Source: Odontesthes bonariensis
Taxonomy: Eukaryota > Chordata > Actinopteri > Atheriniformes > Atherinopsidae
NCBI RefSeq assembly: GCF_027942865.1
Contig: NC_134524.1
Span: 1,734,644 to 1,798,643 of the forward strand
DNA: 64,000 nucleotides
Direction of reading: 5' to 3'
The notes under the pieces are model-generated. The model made no database searches and had not been told where the DNA came from. It worked only from the letters and a program-made list of their open reading frames with translations. Shown piece by piece: positions 36,601 through 46,781 of the stretch; the stretch's first letter is position 1, and each line of letters starts with the position of its first letter. The position numbers were made by a program, and so were the translations under genes.

Positions 36601-37271
36601 AAATTCCAACAATTAAAATTCGTTTCATAAGCACTTTAAGAGGTTAAATCTCTTACATCACTTACAGCCTACAGCTTAAATCGCTAAAATGGAATCTAGA
36701 TAAAAATACATTTGGGCATAGGGAGCCCAAAACACCAGATTCACAACAAATGAATTTGGTCTCTATGATAATGTAAAAAACTGTAGAAATTCCAGAGCTT
36801 TGCATCCCCCTAATACACCAGCTGTAACAGCTCCTCCAACACATTCTCACTCCCTACACTGAAGCGTCTGACCGTGCATCAGCATGTGGTGAGCTGAAGG
36901 GCCAGGTGAGCTCTCAGTGATCTCTAAACAACCAGAGGGACCTCAGCTCTGTGCAGCAGAGAGGTTGGACCAACTCGAACGGGCCTTAGAAAACAGAGAT
37001 GAATATAAAAACTTAATAATAAAGAGGAGACAGCTCCCTGAATCTGTACATGACTCATAACAGTTTTACCATAACTGTGTTATTGCTGAATGAAACCATC
37101 TATTTGTTGTTCACACTTCTGTAAAAAATGAGTTTATTTCTGTTAAAAGCCTTTAAGTTTCTGGTCTGACCTGACCTCTGTATTTCCAACCTAAACTCAG
37201 TCGTTATCAGCTATGAACACAGAAAGCAGAAGTTACTTACAGAGCAGACATCGCAGCGATGTTTCCTTCAT
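27602..37271 (-). CDS. FcRL-A: Fc receptor-like inhibitory Ig receptor, 8 exons
   Basis: Exons: 37271-37241 (ATG), 33526-33506 (21 bp), 31685-31425 (Ig D1), 31336-31100 (Ig D2), 31015-30821 (stalk and transmembrane), 30699-30613, 28390-28292 and 27720-27602 (stop TGA). Internal boundaries are phase 1, the Fc-receptor family rule, and a 21-bp second signal exon is a hallmark of that family. Product: type I membrane receptor of two Ig domains, one transmembrane helix and a tail with ITIM-type tyrosines, expected on leukocytes, recruiting SH2 phosphatases. The signal peptide is short and weak ([17 protein letters not shown]), so exon 1 is the least certain part. The last exon is taken to read through its GT to a TGA six codons later; splicing further downstream is possible. 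Fish FcRL naming is unsettled, so no symbol is given. Confidence 0.82.
28391..30612. other. FcRL-A intron 6 with a repeat-like interior
   Basis: A segment bounded by GATGGGTGCCAATC (29049) and ATTGGCACCCATAAT (about 30303), an inverted pair, contains direct repeats (CACATATAAACTTTGAATGAG at 29120 and 30198 regions). It may be a decayed non-autonomous element shared by both copies. No coding sequence is supported. Confidence 0.45.
30821..31015 (-). CDS. FcRL-A stalk and transmembrane exon
   Basis: A Ser/Thr/Pro-rich stalk ([20 protein letters not shown]) is followed by [18 protein letters not shown] repeats and RRCVHRKAE as stop-transfer. The helix contains three 9-bp units coding VLL; FcRL-B has two. 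The whole exon is 27 nt longer than in FcRL-B. Confidence 0.88.
31100..31685 (-). CDS. FcRL-A Ig domains D1 and D2
   Basis: D1 reads [20 protein letters not shown] then [16 protein letters not shown] and [11 protein letters not shown]2 reads [28 protein letters not shown] and [18 protein letters not shown]. Each has the Ig cysteine pair, the core Trp or Phe-Tyr position and the Asp-x-Gly-x-Tyr-x-Cys motif. The 88-bp intron between them (31337-31424) is identical to that in FcRL-B, although the exons differ at 21 sites. Confidence 0.9.
31840..33455 (-). mobile_element. R2/NeSL-like LINE fragment (RT end, zinc knuckle, RLE-type endonuclease), private to copy 1
   Basis: The minus strand reads [20 protein letters not shown] and [11 protein letters not shown] (RT C-terminus). 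It continues [18 protein letters not shown], a C-x2-C-x7-H-x4-C knuckle followed by WRHDQVL, then [18 protein letters not shown] and [11 protein letters not shown], resembling the restriction-like endonuclease end of R2/NeSL-clade LINEs. A frameshift separates the last two parts near 32770-32800, so it is dead. It sits in FcRL-A intron 2 in the same orientation and is absent from FcRL-B, which instead has about 210 bp of unrelated sequence (52707-52915). Confidence 0.65.
33690..34110. repeat. Widespread fish retroposon segment, copy 1
   Basis: It contains CCCCCAGCTGGTCCAGGCAG, GGAGGTTTCTTCCTGTTAAA and GGGAGTTTTTTCTCCCCAC, a combination very common in fish genomes as retroposon-derived repeat. 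It is shared with 53400-53690. Confidence 0.55.
34290..34830 (-). mobile_element. Possible PIF/Harbinger remnant
   Basis: The minus strand has an ATG-led stretch rich in Glu, Leu and Arg ([18 protein letters not shown], then [11 protein letters not shown]). It resembles the N-terminal part of fish HARBI1-like transposases. The flanks have GACGCAAAGCCTCTGACGC-type repeated motifs. Only the beginning is present, and copy 2 lacks it. Confidence 0.35.
35997..36407 (-). CDS. THAP-type zinc-finger exon, private to copy 1
   Basis: From the ATG at 36407 the minus strand reads [60 protein letters not shown] and [11 protein letters not shown]. These match a THAP domain: C2CH zinc ligands, central Trp, C-x2-H and an AVPT box. 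It ends at a good donor (AGACAG|GTGAGT). Possible downstream sequence at 35858-35631 is open but not recognised. It may be a first exon of a host-type THAP gene or part of a THAP-bearing transposon carried into FcRL-A intron 1. Copy 2 has no trace. Function would be sequence-specific DNA binding. Confidence 0.68.
36408..37240. other. FcRL-A intron 1, 5' part
   Basis: From about 36660 it aligns with copy 2 (55425 onward). No gene is recognised. Confidence 0.5.
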
Positions 37272-37420
37272 CGTCCCTCTCAGTGATATGACCCGTTTTC
37301 TCTTTTCTTGTTGCTTTACATCAAGTGAAGCCCCTCCCTCTTCCTCTGTGTACTTTTTCTCTCTTCAGCTTTGCACAGTTTCTGTGATGATGCACAGCCT
37401 GAATTACTCAGCCATGTTTT
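37272..37420 (-). promoter_or_regulatory. Putative FcRL-A promoter-proximal region
   Basis: Immediately upstream of the ATG the minus strand is purine-rich and includes ACAGAGGAAGAGGGAGGGG, which holds a GAGGAA core of the ETS/PU.1 type common in promoters of myeloid and B-cell genes. The same sequence precedes FcRL-B. There is no obvious TATA box. This is inference only. Confidence 0.4.
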
Positions 37421-37577
37421 CATCCCAGTCAGTTGTTTCTGTATCCTGATCTCACTCCATTATAAATACATATATCAGTATTTGTTTTCCATGAACAGTA
37501 TGATCTATGAAAGCTGCTACACAAACAAGCCAAGGCCAGAAGGTATGGAAGGTATGAAATACCCAAAATATGAATGA

Positions 37578-37883
37578 ACATGTGTGACCAATGTACTGTG
37601 TACTGTATGGAATTCATGCAGCCATTTCTATTCAGGATTTTGAGCTTAACTTAGCACTTATCTTCCATTTATACATGAACTTATGTACTGTAACGTTTCA
37701 ATACTGCGAGACATTTCTTGGTTTGTCTGAAAAGGATCCTTCTCAGCGGAAACTGTTCACGCTGCTAACGACAGTCTGTAAATCCAGAGTTTTCACCTGA
37801 CCTGTGGAGGGATATTTACTCTTAAGTAGTATAAATGCAACATCCCTTCTACCCTTCCTGTCTTTAAACAACTGTCCTCTTAC
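37578..37883. other. Spacer between duplication copies
   Basis: About 300 bp with no counterpart at the end of copy 2 and no recognisable gene. It ends directly at the truncated L2 tail that opens copy 2. Confidence 0.6.
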
Positions 37884-37945
37884 CTTTGAACTGTTTGTAC
37901 ATGAAATGTGCTAAATATAAATTTGATTTGATTTGATTTGATAAC
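37884..37945 (+). mobile_element. L2 3' tail at the duplication junction
   Basis: Only the last about 60 bp of the L2 element is present, joined to unrelated sequence on its left. A CTTTGAACTG stretch on the left side gives short microhomology with the L2 sequence. Confidence 0.75.
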
Positions 37946-38075
37946 AAGACGACTTCATGCAGGAAAAGTTCTCCAATCGGACGAGTCTTCTCCTGTGACG
38001 TCAGCAGACAGCGAAGGCTTGGTTTGGGCCTTTGTTGCTTCGTCTCAGGTCATTCGGGACACTGTATGAACTTAC

Positions 38076-38157
38076 CTGCCAGAGTGATGAGCGCAGACAG
38101 GTGGAGCAGGGGGCGGAGCAGGGGGCGGAGCAGGGGGCGGAGCAGGGGGCGGAGCAT
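38076..38157 (-). pseudogene. Orphan copy of ZP-gene exon 1 (signal peptide)
   Basis: It reads MLRPLLRPLLRPLLRP, LLHLSALITLAG and keeps the donor GGCAG|GTAAGT in phase 1. It has two 12-bp units fewer than the parental exon. No ZP exon 2 follows on the minus strand; the next exons downstream are those of FcRL-A. It is a fragment by origin, but the open frame and splice donor are intact, so it could act as an alternative first exon. Confidence 0.75.
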
Positions 38158-38235
38158 GTTGGAGGGCGCAGTCAGCTGACGCAGAGCTGGAGGACACAGA
38201 TGGAAATGATTGATTGGACAGAAGGTCGTCCACAA

Positions 38236-38516
38236 CGACCAAAGTGTAATCTAAACACGTAGAACGACCCAAAGTTTAATCTAAACACGTAGAACGACCC
38301 AAATTTAATCTAAACACATAGAACGACCCAAATTTAATCTAAACACGTAGAACGATCCAAAGTTTAATCTAAACACGTAGAACGACCCAAAGTTTAATCT
38401 AAACACGTAGAACGATCCAAAGTTTAATCTAAACACATAGAACGACCCAAAGTTTAATCTTAACACGTAGAACGACCCAAAGTTTAATCTAAACACGTAG
38501 AACGACCCAAATTTTG
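38236..38516. repeat. 30-bp minisatellite, copy 2, about 9-10 units
   Basis: Same unit and position as the array upstream of ZP exon 1, but about one seventh as long. Confidence 0.93.
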
Positions 38517-38694
38517 AAGTTCGACCTGTTCTGAGACATCCCTGAAAATGTTTTTAAAGAACAACAACTATGCAGAAGTTGTTGGAAGGATGCAGCAACT
38601 TTAACCTTCCAGAGACTTTCAGCTGGCTCCCTCTCATCACTCGCAGGGATGAGTTCAGGCCGTCAGCGAAAGGTTCTGGTGAGGCGCATCGTGC

Positions 38695-39062
38695 TGATCT
38701 TACCCTCTGACGGAGCATGAGAAGGGGGAAGGCTGCTGTTCTTACCCTCTGACGGAGCATGAGAAGGGGGAAGGCTGCTGTTCTTACCCTCTGACGGAGC
38801 ATGAGAAGGGGGAAGGCTGCTGTTCTTACCCTCTGACGGAGCATGAGAAGGGGGAAGGCTGCTGTTCTTACCCTCTGACGGAGCATGAGAAGGGGAAGGC
38901 TGCTTTTCTTACCCTCTGACGGAGCATGAGAAGGGGAAGGCTGCTGTTCTGGAAGCTCGTTGGCGACTGCAGACGTTGGACTGATCTGTGGCAGGAGGCT
39001 GCTGTTCTGGAAGCTCGTTGGCGACTGCAGACGTTGGACTGATCTGTGGCAGGAGGCTGCTG
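38695..39062. repeat. 42-bp (6 units) and 58-bp (2 units) arrays, copy 2
   Basis: Same units and order as at 19012-19872, with 6 against 16 and 2 against 3 copies. Confidence 0.92.
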
Positions 39063-39783
39063 TGTGTGTGCTTCTCCATCTGCCTCTTTTTACCTCCATC
39101 CTCCCTGCAGCAGGAGGTGGAGTCCACAGCGGAGCCACCTGATGGAAACTGAATTTCCTCAGGACATGAAACCTGTGTCACAGCAGCAGGTGTGGCAGAT
39201 GACAGGGAGCTTATCAACAGAGGGTGTAAATCTACAGAAACGCCACTCGTTCGCTTGCAGATGGTTAAAGGATCGTTATCATGTGTGCTGTGGAATGTAA
39301 CCGGACAAGAAAACACTGTGAGATGCTCTGCCATCCCTCAGAGTTCACCTGGAGGTCATCAGCTCTGCTCCATCACCTTTTGTCTTTGTGCGCTCGTTGT
39401 TCCTGCTCCTTCTCACCCGGAGATCCTCCTACATTTTTATTAATGACTTTACAAATGCCCGTTTGTCACAGTTGATGAGGAATGCCGCTGTTGAAAGGAG
39501 TAATTAGCATTTGGGCCCCGAGCAGACCTCCACTGATTTGTAATCATTGAAGTTATTTTAGCCTTAAGCAGTTTCTTTTGTTTTGTGACTGAATGTTACA
39601 AATTTCCCCATAACTTAGAGCCTCCACCTATCCTTCAGAGACTTTAGGCATGTGTCCAGGATGGCGAGGGGAGAGACTCTCACACTCAGGGGCGCCTCAG
39701 GGCTCCAGGCTGGGACCTCACACTGACAGAAGGTAAAACACTTCAGTTTCTGTCACAAAGCTGCACCTCAACCACACCTCACA

Positions 39784-41740
39784 GCACTGGTTCCCAAACC
39801 TTCCACAGCCACGTACCCCTTCAGACATCTGACCTCCAGCCAGGTACCCCACGGGCGTAAAATTGCGTATGGACGCTATGGACGTGTCCATACCAATATT
39901 TGGATACGTTTAAAATGTCCATACCAATTTTGAATGGGAAATTGCACAGCGTTCGGGAAACAAAGTTAATTTTCCCCTTCCGCAGTTCCTTCTCTCAGAG
40001 ACGGCGTGTCATTGGTGGGGACAGCCTCGCTATCTGTGATTGGCTCACCTTCTGTAGCGCTATGCCTGGCTTGTTGTTGCTAGGTTGGTTGCTAAGCGGT
40101 GATAGCGGGAAAACAGCTGACGAGGTGACCGGTCTTTTGTTCGCTGGCTCGGAGTCATCATGTCTGACTCGGGCAGGAAAAGAAAACCACCAGGACAGGT
40201 TGGATAGCATTAGCATAAAATAAATTAAAAAACAGATAAAACAGCAGTTTGTCTGCGTCAATGACCGGCGGCGCCGTGCATTTGGCTCATTCATACAAGA
40301 TTTGGCTAGTTAATAGGCTCAAAGCTACAAACTTAATAGTTTTTCAGGAAAAAGTGTTTTTCATGTGACAGTTTATGTCTTTATTTTTAATAAATGTTTG
40401 CTGGACCTTAATCTTTTGACTGCTGGTGTTTTATTTTTGTGGGAACTGTGCAGAGCTAATAAATGCTTGTTGCTAATGCTAAGTAGTCATCCGCCTACAT
40501 TTCTCCAAAATTTGTACATTTCCACTTTTATTGTTCAAACTTTTCACACTTATCTTTGCAGTGTGCACTTTCAAAACTTCATCAGTTAATATTTTATACA
40601 AAAAGCACCCAAACTCATCAACTTACAGATGCTGAACTTTCAGAAACACATGTAATAATAAAACATCTTACTGTGGCAGTGTCTGCCTGGGCCTGTGATG
40701 ATGTTGAAGTCACCAGAAACTTGAGTGACTTACATAAAAAAATCAATTCAGATGGGATTTGCCATTTTTCACCCCAGAATTGGTTAAAATGCAGGAAATT
40801 GCATCTAAGAAATACAAAATGTTATGGGGGAGGACCCCCAGACCCCCCACACAAATGAGGTGCCCCTCAACCTGAGGTGGGGGTGGAGTGGCAAATTATG
40901 TCCCCACTAATGTCAACACCATTATTACGCCCTTGATGTACCCCCTACTCTGTAAACCCCCCCCCCCGCCACCACCACACACACAGCATATAACACATCA
41001 GAAATCACTTAAACTATTATTTTATTATTCACCAAATAGGTACATTTCTACCATTTTCAGTGAGCAACACCAGTTCACTTTTGAAAAAAATAATCTACCA
41101 AACATTTCTGCATTTCTAGAACATATTCAGTTATAAATCCCTTTAATGAGAAGGGTGAGCCTGACAGGACGCGCATAAGTCTGCAATATTGGGCTGAATT
41201 TCAGAAAGTCTGAGTCTTAAATCATCCTCCACACAACGTCTCGCTCTCCATTTTGTTTTCATAATTGTTGGGGCTGAGAATCCACTCTCACATGAGTACG
41301 TGGTGGCACATTTTCGCTTTTTTGACGAGGTTGTTAGCTTGGCCCGCCACAGGCGCAACGCTAGCATACCGGTCAAAGGTGGACGTTGAAGGTGCAGAAT
41401 AACGTGGAAGGTGCACCTTTGACTGTGGGCTGACTTGTGGTAGCAGTTGATGTCCCTCTGGAAGGGAAATTTATCCTTTTTAGCCATTTAGCCATTTTTG
41501 GCGGTTAGCCTCGGGGCTAGCCTTTCGGCACTGCGATTAATTCCCTGACCACTAGAGGATAGCCTTTCTATGCATGGCAGTATCTTGTGTTTTTGGCACT
41601 GTGAACAGGTACTCCAGTATATGCCAGTTTAAAAATGTAATCAGCCTCTTTGCAAACCATGTTTTTATGCATTTTTTCGTGTACCCCCTACCTCACGTTG
41701 CGTACCCCTGGGGGTACGCGTACCACAGTTTGGGAACCAC
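39784..41740. mobile_element. hAT transposon remnant, copy 2
   Basis: Same ends, flanking 8-bp repeats and transposase-end peptide as the copy 1 element, and nearly identical in sequence. It was therefore present before the duplication. It is shorter at the poly-C tract (about 40957). Confidence 0.72.
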
Positions 41741-42642
41741 ACCTTACAGCATCTCGTTGGGACGGGAGGCCATGAGACGGGAAACTTTATCATTAACTAG
41801 GTGAATGTGATTTTATGCTAAAGTTTTAATCAACATTTAAATGAATCAAACAAAATCAGTTTTGTAAATGAGCTCAGTTGAATTCAACTCAACAACACTC
41901 ATTAATCCCTGAAGGTAAATTATATCCCTGCAGGATTAGTTATGATTAAAGATCAGCTGCTGTTACAGAGAACTAAATAAAATGTAATCAGCTGAAGTGT
42001 AGCAGAGAGGAAGGTGTGGTAGAAACCTTCAGAGGTCTCCATCAGTGGGCTGGGCTGTTGTTTCTGTAGCCTAGCAACAGCTCAGCTGATGATGTCACAC
42101 ACAGCGAAGAAATGCTTTAAACTTCCTCCTCCTTTTCCTCCAGTTTCTTCCTGCTCTTCATCCCAGACGTCTCCTCTTCAGCTCATCCAGATTTGGGGTA
42201 TTTTTCCAGCCATTTCTTGGGCTTTTGTGAAGCTCAGTCAGCTGCACCAACAGGTGAACAACTTTCCCGTTGCTACGGTTACGCATCATAACAGCTGTGA
42301 AAACCTACCAGAGTGACCAGCAGAGGTCCTTCCAGCAGCATCCACACCAGCTCAGAAACATGTTTCAGAAGTCTCTGTTTTCACAGAGAAAATCTGAAGA
42401 AGATGCAAAGAATTCTGGGATAATGGTGCTGACCTGGTTCGGTTCCACCTGAACCCAAAACATTTCATCCAATATGTATCATCAATCTACATTTATTAAT
42501 AACTAAAGCTGACACATGAGTTTATTATTTTATTTTTTGAACTAGAATTATATTACGGTGGAATTCTGCAGTTAAAGAAAGAGGAAAACCTCCATTTAAC
42601 CAGGAGTTACAGCAGATTAAATCTATAAGTTAGTGTAAATAA
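41741..42642. other. Duplicated non-coding stretch, copy 2
   Basis: Aligns with 22563-23467. No gene recognised. Confidence 0.45.
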
Positions 42643-42985
42643 CTGGAGAAGCAGCATTTAGCTGTTATGCTGCAAACAAGTGGAACAAACTGCCAGAGGA
42701 GATTAAACTTTCACCAAATGGAGACATTTTTAAATCCAGGTTAAAAACATTTCTGTTCTCATGTGTCTATGCATGAAATCTGCACGATATCTTTTAACTT
42801 ATCCAGATTGAATCTTGTTTTTAAATTCATTTTAATTATTTTATTTGTTTCTCTTTATATTCTTTTATGTATTTTTAATGCTTCTTCCACTCCCTGCTGC
42901 AATGCTTTTATTTTATGTAAAGCACTTTGAACTGTTTGTACATGAAATGTGCTATAGAAATAAATTTGATTTGATTTGATTTGAC
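42643..42985 (+). mobile_element. L2-like LINE 3' end, copy 2
   Basis: Counterpart of 23468-23800, with the same RT remnant and TTTGATTTGATTTGA tail. Confidence 0.75.
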
Positions 42986-43940
42986 TCAATGAGAAATCCC
43001 CAGTGAGACGACGCTGCCACCAGGAGGTCAGATTGGAACATTACTATTGTTTGGATCCAGCACTGCGTTCTTCAACAACCTTCAGTTTTACAGATCATTA
43101 CGGAGGTGGAAAAAGTGAACACACAAACTCCTGAAAAACACTGAAGCACAGAAGCAGCGCTCAGTGTGCTTTGGCAGCAGGAACCCCAGAAAGACCAAAA
43201 ATGAACCTTAATGTGTCAGTGACGTGCTCAAATTATTTCTACTGCCCCCAAGTGTCCATTAAATTCTAGTTGAGGTAAACTGCAGGTAAACCAGGGTGAT
43301 TCTGCACAACCCAAACCTTCAACAACACGCACTCCGGCAGCCGTTTGCCAAACTGTTCACTGCTTTTTAAAGTAAGCGGTGACGTGGTTTTTCCAGTTGC
43401 TTCATCCTGACAGGGTATTCGCATCTGTAAATTTGGAAAAAAAAAAAGCTCCAAAAGTTCTACATTTGGAATGAAACCTTCCGCATTTTACCGTGGAACG
43501 TCCCGTGGTGAGAAACAGCTGCTGCTCGCTCAACCGGCTCTTTGCCTTGTGTTGGATTTTCTATCACTTCTGAGACCCTCTTCTGTTGGTTTTTATTGAT
43601 TATTAAAGTTTAAAATCCCGTAGAATAGAGACGTTACAAGTAGTCACTGTCGAAAGCAAAATGTGAACAAATTGTGATGATATTGAATAATATTTGTCAG
43701 GGGCGTGGCTACGGGGGGGCTGGGGGGGGGCACTGCCCCCCTGAGAAATGCCCTGTCCATCCAAAGAAAACTGGCCAGAGAAAAGGCCACGCTTTATTAT
43801 CTCTGTTTGTGTCTTTAATTGATAGAATAAATGCAGGTGATGGTTTTAAAAAAGCATATATCTGCAAAGCTTATAGCTTTATTTATGTTTTTGTTATCGT
43901 GCACCCCCCCCCCCCCCCCCCCCTGTAACCTTAACCCCTT
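42986..43940. other. Intergenic sequence shared in part with copy 1
   Basis: Aligns with 23930-24760. It contains the GGGGCGTGGCTACGGGGG decayed element and, from about 43800, private sequence with a long C run near 43905-43925. No gene. Confidence 0.45.
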
Positions 43941-44244
43941 GCTGCTGAAAAAAAAAGGTGATTTTTCATATTTTCGGATGTTTTTGTTGTATATAATGAT
44001 CTGAAATGTAGACTTAATGAAGGTAATAAAAAGCTGGAGTTGGCTGGATGTCTCGCCCCGAGTATCTACTTGAATTTAAACCCTCAATGGAGAATGTGGA
44101 GCATGTTAATTAAAAGCTATTGCATCCTAAAGTCCTCTCAGCTTTATTTCTTCTCTTTAGCAGCTACTTGGTGAACACATTTCTTGTGACCCTGATGGCG
44201 TTGTAATGACCAAATAAAGTTTTAAAAAATCATACAATGTGTTT

Positions 44245-44545
44245 TAAAGACTCTGTACCCTCTTTAGAATAATTCCATCCAGATTTGAGCAGTCTAACAG
44301 TTGTAGCTTCCATACAGGACCCAGTTTAGTGTGATCAAAATGCAAAAAAATGCAGTGAAATGGCCCTGTTCTGCATTTTCACAAATCAGAAAAAGGTTTC
44401 ACAAATCCCAAACAAGATTTTAATGAATCTACAGCCTCTTTAGAATAATTCCATCCAGATTTGAGCAGTCTAACTAATGTAGTTTCCATACAGGACCTAG
44501 TTTAGGGCGATCAAAATGCAAAAAAATGCAGTGAAATGGCCCTTT
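44245..44545. repeat. Direct repeat of about 120 bp, two copies
   Basis: CCTCTTTAGAATAATTCCAT and ATGCAGTGAAATGGCCCT occur in two spaced copies (about 44258-44370 and 44430-44543), private to copy 2. Confidence 0.75.
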
Positions 44546-44910
44546 ATGCCCATCCATTTAAATCGCAAATCGGATGCCAACTTCAGCGTCAGTCCATAAA
44601 AGATCTCTGTGTTAATAAACATCTATGTTCTTTTGAATTTCTACAGAAAAAATATGACCTGCCAAAATCCCAGATCACCCTGATCCTGAAGTTGCTCTAT
44701 TTGGCATATCTAACACTTTAGACAACATGTGGTGTGGTCATAGCCAAGAGATGCATCTGAAAATCTGACTCGCCACCTAAGTTTGAAACCTGGTTGAGGG
44801 AGATGGCAGGAATCCTTCACATTAAAAAAATGAGATACGAGATTTCTGGCAATGTACAGAAATGTAATGGTGTATGGAGACCTATGCTGGAGTATTTTAA
44901 ACTGTAAGTT
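44546..44910 (+). mobile_element. L1/Tx1-like LINE C-terminal fragment
   Basis: The plus strand reads LCSFEFLQKKYDLPKSQ, and later, in another frame, KFETWLREMAGILHIKKMRY and GVWRPMLEYFKL. These are typical of the C-terminal end of fish L1-type ORF2. It is frameshifted and 5'-truncated. Confidence 0.55.
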
Positions 44911-44979
44911 AACCCCCCCCGAAAAGGGACTACCCTGACAGATGTGATGCGTTTGAGTGGACTTCCAACTCTGACTGTC

Positions 44980-45915
44980 AAATCAAATCAAATTTATTTA
45001 TATATCACATTTCATGTACAAACAGTTCAAAGTGCTTTACATAGAATAAAAGCATTGCAGCAGGGAGTGCAAGAAGCATTAAAAATACATAAAATAATAT
45101 AAAGAGAAACAAATAAAATCATTTAAATGGTTAAAAAATATAAAGAGAAACAAATAAAATCATTTAAATGAATTTAAAACCAGCAACAGTCCAGATAAGT
45201 TCAAAGATATCGTGCAGATTTCATGCATAGACACATGAGAACAGAAATGTCTTTAACCTGGATTTAAAAATGTCTCCATTAGGTGAAAGTTTAATCTCCA
45301 CTGGCAGTTTGTTCCACTTGTTTGCAGCATAACAGCTAAATGCTGCTTCTCCATGTTTAGTCTGGACTCTGGACTGGACCAGCTGACCTGAGTCCTTGGA
45401 TCTAAGAGCTCTGCTGGCTTTATATTCTCTGAACACATCACAGATGGAAACCATCAGCAGGCTTTTAAAATCTATTCTGTGACTGACTGGAAGCCAGAGT
45501 AAAGATTTTAAAGCTGCTGTGATGTGTTCAGATCTCTTAGTCCGGGTTAAAACTCCAGCAGCAGCGTTCTGGATGAGCTGCAGATGTTTAATGCTCTTTG
45601 TGGGAAGTCCAGTTAAAAGAGCGTTACAGTGATGGAGTCTGCTGGAGATGAATGCATGGATGAGTTTCTCCTGGAAACCTTTAACTCTGCTGATGTTTCT
45701 GAGGTGGTAAAAAGCTGCCTTGGTGACAGCTTTGATGTGGCTGCTGTTGCCGTCCTTCAGCTCACGCATCTCTTTGTCTTCAGGTGCTCAGCAGACATTG
45801 ACAGCTTCCTCAGAGTTGGACATCAGCTCATGTCCCATCATAGTAAAAAGCTGCCTTGGTGCCAGCTTTGATGTGGCTGCTGAAAGTCAGATCTGAGTCT
45901 ATCAACACTGCGAGG
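44980..45915 (-). mobile_element. L2-like LINE 3' fragment carrying a piece of ZP exon 2
   Basis: On the minus strand one open frame of 182 codons covers RELKDGNSSHIKAVTKAAFY to FKSRLKTFLFSCVYA, followed by the 3' tail ending TTTGATTTGATTTGA at about 44985. Upstream of that frame, at 45771-45839, lies sequence equal to the exon 2 acceptor side of the ZP gene (antisense to the LINE). This is followed by more L2 sequence (45842-45890) in the same orientation. It is the mirror image of the arrangement at 15500-16318. Confidence 0.72.
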
Positions 45916-46781
45916 TTTGTGGTTTGTGTCAGGTCTTATGATTGTTTTTTTTTATTGTATGTGTGTGTATGTATATTGTTTTCTACTTTGAAAAATGACA
46001 AAAAATATATATAAAAAAAAAATAATAACTTGAAAATCACCACAGAGGTAGCTGGGGACATGTGGAACAAGAATCTGGTGGAGTTTGCAGAACACAATTT
46101 AAACAGATTTTTATGAACCTGCTTTGGGTTTGAACAGGACCGGGTTTCTTTGCTCTGAAACCTGAGAGCAGGATGAAAGGATGTTCTGCACTTTCCTTCA
46201 GTCTGTTTTGACTCTGGGTCCTGATGACATCAGAACAGCTGCCGCCTCACCGTGAGTGTGCAGCATGCTAAGTTAGCCGTTAGCTTCTCTTCCCTGCTCT
46301 GAACAGCCAATCAGATCAGCTCTCTGACTCCAACACCGACAGCCGATTGGTCGGCCTGGTGTCTGAATGCTTCAGGCTGAATGTTGGAAACAAACCCAGA
46401 GAGCTTCCAACACACAGCAGCCATGTTTCACAGATAAAACCTCACAGTGACCTTCAAGCAACGCCGGACCACAGAATCCTAACACGCTTTCTGCTCAGTT
46501 TCCAGCCACAGACCGATGCTGCGGTTCTTCTTTGTTTGCTCTGCTCACCGCATCTAAACAGCACAAACTTTCCATCTGAGCTCTTTGTACAAACCCACAG
46601 AGCTACACAGGAAAACAAGTAACACCAGAGTTCATTTCATCTATCTGGGCCCCCGAGCGCTGCAGCGGTGGCCGGAAGCCGGGTGGAGGCCGGCAGCCGG
46701 GTGGAGGGGTCAGCTCAGCGAAGAGTAGATGACGCCTGGTTGTGGTGGAACGTCTGAAAGCACAAACACACAGTTCTGAGC
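45916..46781. other. Flank before the 47-bp array, copy 2
   Basis: From about 46440 it aligns with 25640-26000. No gene supported. Confidence 0.45.

Larger units (their letters stand above)
16268..37577. repeat. Segmental duplication, copy 1
   Basis: The interval aligns collinearly with 37884-56338 apart from private insertions and array-length changes. It begins within the 3' tail of an L2 element and ends at GAATGAACATGTGT (37577). It contains ZP exon 1, the 30-bp and 42-bp arrays, the hAT element, an L2 fragment, the 47-bp array and FcRL-A. About 300 bp of sequence absent from copy 2 (37578-37883) separates it from copy 2. Confidence 0.9.
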
